This document shows positions 6,357-9,519 of a DNA stretch of 9,519 bases, in pieces. The stretch is taken from the NCBI GenBank assembly GCA_016934895.1, contig JAFGRZ010000132.1:1-9519 (forward strand). The letters run 5' to 3'. Both the position numbers and the translations under genes were made by a program. The notes below the pieces were generated by a model that saw nothing but the letters and a program-made list of their open reading frames with translations, was not told the DNA's origin and made no database searches. The stretch comes from Candidatus Aminicenantota bacterium. Its GTDB lineage: Bacteria > Acidobacteriota > Aminicenantia > Aminicenantales > UBA8522. Every line of letters begins with the position of its first letter. Positions within the stretch are counted from its first letter, which is position 1.

Positions 6357-8078
6357 TTACTTCTCATCTCCCTCCGTAATCGCGTCCCAGATCTTGATGG
6401 CCTTTCTCCACCAGTCCGGATAAAGGTTCCGGCCGCGGTCGAAGGTCCGTTTTTCGGGATCATAAAATCCCCGCTTGTTGAAGTGCACGAACAGATCGTC
6501 GCCCAGCTTCCACCAGGCCTTGACGACATTGTCGGCGTGACTGAGACAGAAGCCGTCGAGGTAGCCGATGCCCTCGAGGGGGGCGCGGTTGTAGCGTTCG
6601 AGGGCCTCCTTGTCGATCTCCGGGATCCGGGCTACGGTCTTGGCCTCCCACTCGGCCTGGGCTTTCTTGACGATTTCCAGGGCGGCATTGTAGACCACCT
6701 GCGTGTGGAAGTCGACATAATCGAAGGCCCAGCGGGCTGAGTCGCGGTTGAGAACCCAGTGATCTCCGACCTTGAAAGAAGCCGGAACATCGGTGATCCC
6801 CGCATAGAGAGGCATGTAGCAGGATGTCTCCTGGAGTCCGAAACTGAGCCAAATGATGCCGCCGATCGGAGCGGGCAGTCCGCCGCGGCACTGGGTGATG
6901 GTCGTGTACTCAACACTGGGTGTGCCGATCGCCCGGGTCGTCCCGTAGTAATTCGGATTGCCGAAGGGGCCGCCCCGCAATCCCTTGACGCGGTCGAACT
7001 GGGTGCCCTGGCACCGGTCGCGGGTGATGGTCATGACATCCTGGACGGAGACCGGCTTGTCGGGCTTGACCGAGAAGGGGAAATCCATGTTGGGCGTCTC
7101 GGGGCTGAACTTGAGCGAAGGGGCGACCAGGTCGAAAAACCGCCACATCCTGGCGCGCCCGCCGTTGCTGCTGACCGCCGAACCCTGAGAAGGGGAGTAG
7201 GTTTTTTTCCAGTTGAACGGCTGGCCGCTCTGGGGATCATAGAGTCCCTGATCGACGGCGAAAGAGACCATGTGGGCGGAGCCCATGAAATAGTCCTTGT
7301 TCTTAAGGTCGACCTCGCCGATCCGCGATTCGTTGGGGCAGACCGAGACATGGTCGTCCGGGACGCGTTGAGCGCACCAGACCGCTCCCGGCTTTCCGCT
7401 CTCGGGGGTCCAGAGGGGACCGACCGGCATGATCTCGAAAATCCAGAGCTCGTCGGGATCGTGAACGGCCAGCATCTCCCCGCCGTCGTTGAAGCCGTAG
7501 CCGTATTTCTCGGCCAGGGAGCCCATGACTTGAATGGCCTTGCGAGCGGTTTGGCTGCGTTCCATGGCGATGAGCGTGAGCATCGTGATATCGAAGGCGG
7601 GGGTGGGCGTGTTGTTGCGAAGCTTGCGGACGCAGCCGATGGTTGATTCCCCGATGCCCACCTGTTGGTCGTTCATGTAGCCGAACATCCCGTGGTGATA
7701 ACCGTAGGTGTGGGACACTTCGGGGATCTCAAGGCCGGTGAAATCGTTCTTGTAAAGATCCCACTTGAGGCCTTCCTCGGGCGGCCAGGTCTTATACTGG
7801 CTGACGTGGTAGATTTTCCTCGTCTCGCCCGGTTGATGGTCGGCCGCCGGGACATGACGCCAGGTCCAGTCACAGACTCCGCAATCGCAGGTATGGGTGG
7901 CCATGGTGGACCCGTCCGCCGACGCGCCTTTGGCGACCATGACGACCGTGCAGCCGTCATCGGCAAAATCATCCATGGCGAGATCCGCCGGCCGCGACGG
8001 CCGGGCGGGGGATGTGACCAGGGCGATGGACACCAGGACGACCAGGGCGGCGATGGGAATGATGATCCACTTTTTCAT
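6357..8078 (-). CDS. C69-family dipeptidase, exported (Ntn-hydrolase)
   Basis: A 573-residue peptidase of family C69 (Peptidase_C69, the PepD-type dipeptidase/secernin group), which hydrolyses dipeptides using an N-terminal nucleophile Cys exposed by loss of a propeptide. Residues 1-22 are a signal peptide or anchor (K2, K3, then a long hydrophobic run), 23-42 a short pro-segment, and C43 in DDGCTVVMVAKGASADGSTM is the likely nucleophile, matching the family's N-terminal C-T and DGSTM pattern. An unusual Cys cluster (C64, C66, C69) follows. Later conserved blocks include KYGYGFNDGGEMLAV (191-205), ESRIGEVDLKNKDYF (250-264), RGGPFGNP (368-375) and GDHWVLNRDSARWAFDY (438-454). The start at 8078 is supported by AAAGGAGG 11 nt upstream and by the signal peptide; the frame is open further upstream (to 8288) but overlaps the preceding gene. 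It is a tandem paralogue of that gene, 43 nt away, and probably in the same operon. Confidence 0.9.
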   Translation of the reverse strand: MKKWIIIPIAALVVLVSIALVTSPARPSRPADLAMDDFADDGCTVVMVAKGASADGSTMATHTCDCGVCDWTWRHVPAADHQPGETRKIYHVSQYKTWPPEEGLKWDLYKNDFTGLEIPEVSHTYGYHHGMFGYMNDQQVGIGESTIGCVRKLRNNTPTPAFDITMLTLIAMERSQTARKAIQVMGSLAEKYGYGFNDGGEMLAVHDPDELWIFEIMPVGPLWTPESGKPGAVWCAQRVPDDHVSVCPNESRIGEVDLKNKDYFMGSAHMVSFAVDQGLYDPQSGQPFNWKKTYSPSQGSAVSSNGGRARMWRFFDLVAPSLKFSPETPNMDFPFSVKPDKPVSVQDVMTITRDRCQGTQFDRVKGLRGGPFGNPNYYGTTRAIGTPSVEYTTITQCRGGLPAPIGGIIWLSFGLQETSCYMPLYAGITDVPASFKVGDHWVLNRDSARWAFDYVDFHTQVVYNAALEIVKKAQAEWEAKTVARIPEIDKEALERYNRAPLEGIGYLDGFCLSHADNVVKAWWKLGDDLFVHFNKRGFYDPEKRTFDRGRNLYPDWWRKAIKIWDAITEGDEK

Positions 8079-8089
8079 TTCTTCTTCAG

Positions 8090-8097
8090 CCTCCTTT
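8090..8097 (-). promoter_or_regulatory. Ribosome binding site deciding the 8078 start
   Basis: AAAGGAGG on the minus strand, 11 nt before the ATG at 8076-8078. Spacing is slightly long but the match is strong. It excludes the longer frame from 8288, whose extra 70 residues are antisense-like, basic and overlap the upstream dipeptidase gene. Confidence 0.7.
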
Positions 8098-8103
8098 CTC
8101 AAG

Positions 8104-8120
8104 CGCCGGCGAAGCCGGCG
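8104..8120 (-). repeat. Perfect GC stem-loop between the two C69 genes
   Basis: Seven-base-pair perfect inverted repeat CGCCGGC / GCCGGCG around a 3-nt loop, in the 43-nt gap between the tandem dipeptidase genes. It starts 1 nt after the stop codon of the upstream gene and ends 6 nt before the ribosome binding site of the downstream gene. There is no T-run on the minus strand, so it is more likely an mRNA processing, attenuation or insulating element, or a short palindromic repeat, than a terminator. Confidence 0.5.
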
Positions 8121-8121
8121 T

Positions 8122-9519
8122 TTATCGATCGATCGGCTCGAGAATGGCATCATAGACCTTGACCATCTTTCGCCACCAATCGGGCATGGTCCGGGTCTGC
8201 GCTCTTCCGGCCGATCTTTTTTCCGGATCGTATGTGCCGAACTTGTTGTATTTGACCAGCAACCGGTCGCCCAGCTCCCACCAGGCATCCACCACGCGGC
8301 GGGCGTTCTCCAAGCAGGTGCCCGTCAGGAATTCCGCCGCTTCGGCCGGGTTCTGGGAATAAAGCTCAAGGGCGTGTTTGTCGATTTCGGGAATGCGGGC
8401 GATGGCCCCGGCTTCCCATTTTTTCTGGGCCTCTTGGATGTCCTTGATGGCCGCGTGATAAACCACATGGACGTGAAAATCCGTGTAATCGAAGGCCCAG
8501 CGGGCCGAATCCCGGCTGAACACCCAGTGATCCCCGACCCTGTAGGAATCCGGCATGTCGGTGATTCCCGCATAAAAAGGAACGAAGCACGACGTGTCCT
8601 GGGAGCCGAGCGCCACCCAGACCAGCCCGCCGATCGCGTCCGGCAAGCCGCTTCTGGACTGCGTCACGGTCGTGTATTCGGCATGGTTGGTGCCGATCGT
8701 CCGGGTCGAACTGTCGTAATAAGGATTCCCGAAAGGACCGCCGCGCAGACCCCTCAGCGGATCGAACTCGGTGCCGGCGCACTTATCGCGCATGATGGTC
8801 ATGACGTCCTGGAGAGAGAGTTTCCGATCGGGTTTTATGGAGAAGGGAAAGTCCATGTTCGGCGTGTCGGAAGAGAATTTCGCCGAGGGCGCCACGAGAT
8901 CGAAGAAGCGCCACGTCCGGGCCCGGCGGGGATTGCTCCGGGCGCTTCCCGGGGAGGGGGAGTAGGCCCGCTTCCAGCTGAAAGGTTGACCGCTCTGGGG
9001 ATCATAGAGCCCTTGTTCGACGGCGAAGGAGACCATATGGGACGAGCCCAAGAAATAGTCCTTGTTTTTAAGGTCGACCTCGCCGATCCGCGACTCGTTG
9101 GGGCAGACCGAAACGTGGTCGTCCGGGACGCGCTGCGCGCACCAGACCGCCCCCGGTTTGCCGCTCTCCGGCGTCCAGAGGGGCCCGACCGGCATGACCT
9201 CGAAGATCCAGACTTCCCGGGGGTCCGCGACGGCCAGCATTTCGCCTCCGTCATGGAAACCGTAGCCGTATTTCTCGGCCAGTCCGCCCATCAGGAGGAT
9301 GGCCTCCCGGGCCGTTTTCGATCTTTCCATGGCCAGCAGCGTGAGCATGGTGATGTCGAGCTTGGCGGCCGGTGTGGGATTGGAGATCCTGCGGACGTTC
9401 CCGATCGTGGCCTCCCCGATAGACACCTGGTGCTCGTTCTGGTAACCGAAGACACCGTGATGAAAGGCGAAGGTCCTGGGGACCTGTGGGATCTCCAGGC
9501 CGGTGAAGTCGTTTTTGTA
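8122..9519 (-). CDS. C69-family dipeptidase, 3' part (5' end beyond window)
   Basis: The last 465 codons of a second C69 dipeptidase. The reading frame stays open to the right edge, and its first visible residues (YKNDFTGLEIPQV) align with residues 109-121 of the neighbouring paralogue, so about 108 residues, including the signal peptide and nucleophile Cys, lie outside. A GTG at 9424-9426 is internal, not the start. It is collinear with the downstream copy over its whole visible length, with at most a one-residue gap. Conserved blocks include KYGYGFHDGGEMLAV, ESRIGEVDLKNKDYF, RGGPFGNP and GDHWVFSRDSARWAFDY. Differences concentrate in the C-terminal 100 residues. The same class of reaction is expected, but the active site cannot be checked here. 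It is the first gene of the visible minus-strand series. Confidence 0.9.
   Translation of the reverse strand, partial: YKNDFTGLEIPQVPRTFAFHHGVFGYQNEHQVSIGEATIGNVRRISNPTPAAKLDITMLTLLAMERSKTAREAILLMGGLAEKYGYGFHDGGEMLAVADPREVWIFEVMPVGPLWTPESGKPGAVWCAQRVPDDHVSVCPNESRIGEVDLKNKDYFLGSSHMVSFAVEQGLYDPQSGQPFSWKRAYSPSPGSARSNPRRARTWRFFDLVAPSAKFSSDTPNMDFPFSIKPDRKLSLQDVMTIMRDKCAGTEFDPLRGLRGGPFGNPYYDSSTRTIGTNHAEYTTVTQSRSGLPDAIGGLVWVALGSQDTSCFVPFYAGITDMPDSYRVGDHWVFSRDSARWAFDYTDFHVHVVYHAAIKDIQEAQKKWEAGAIARIPEIDKHALELYSQNPAEAAEFLTGTCLENARRVVDAWWELGDRLLVKYNKFGTYDPEKRSAGRAQTRTMPDWWRKMVKVYDAILEPIDR

Noticed and set aside
8079..8288. 70-residue N-terminal extension of the complete C69 dipeptidase
   Set aside because: It would overlap the preceding gene and place the signal peptide internally; the ribosome binding site at 8090-8097 supports the start at 8078.
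9424..9426. GTG as the start of the right-hand C69 gene
   Set aside because: The frame stays open to the window edge and the upstream residues align with the neighbouring paralogue, so this GTG encodes an internal Val.

Overview
The window is 9.5 kb of GC-rich bacterial DNA, densely coded and with short gaps between genes. All recognisable genes but one lie on the minus strand. The protein repertoire suggests a member of the Acidobacteriota/Candidatus Aminicenantes type: a cyanobacterial/plant-like GlgC, a divergent NIF3-like protein, several Sec-exported proteins, a DUF6305-like protein and tandem exported C69 dipeptidases. This placement is inferred from protein character only; no rRNA or other marker gene is present.

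Left block (1-2463, minus strand): a NIF3-like dinuclear-metal protein is followed after 9 nt by glgC (glucose-1-phosphate adenylyltransferase, the committing step of bacterial glycogen synthesis). After about 120 nt with a weak stem-loop comes the start of a small membrane-anchored protein that runs off the left edge. A promoter-like sequence lies upstream of the NIF3-like gene.

Middle: one plus-strand gene (2615-3148) encodes a 177-residue, charged, probably helical protein that I do not recognise. It diverges from the NIF3-like gene and ends tail-to-tail with the next minus-strand gene, with only 2 nt between the stop codons.

Right block (3151-9519, minus strand): four genes run in one direction and probably form an operon or two adjacent units. 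In transcription order they are a C69-family dipeptidase cut by the right edge, a second complete C69 dipeptidase paralogue with signal peptide and a candidate N-terminal-nucleophile Cys, a small exported DUF6305-like protein of unknown role, and an exported heparinase II/III-like protein that is probably a polysaccharide lyase. The three complete products have signal peptides, so the block looks like a cell-envelope or extracellular degradation locus acting on peptides and an acidic polysaccharide or glycopeptide. The substrate cannot be read from the sequence.

I saw no tRNA, rRNA, CRISPR array, insertion sequence or phage gene. Several very long open frames opposite the real genes are shadows produced by codon bias. 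Nothing here is convincingly a wholly new system. The least explained items are the DUF6305-like protein, the unknown plus-strand gene and the functional link among the exported proteins.
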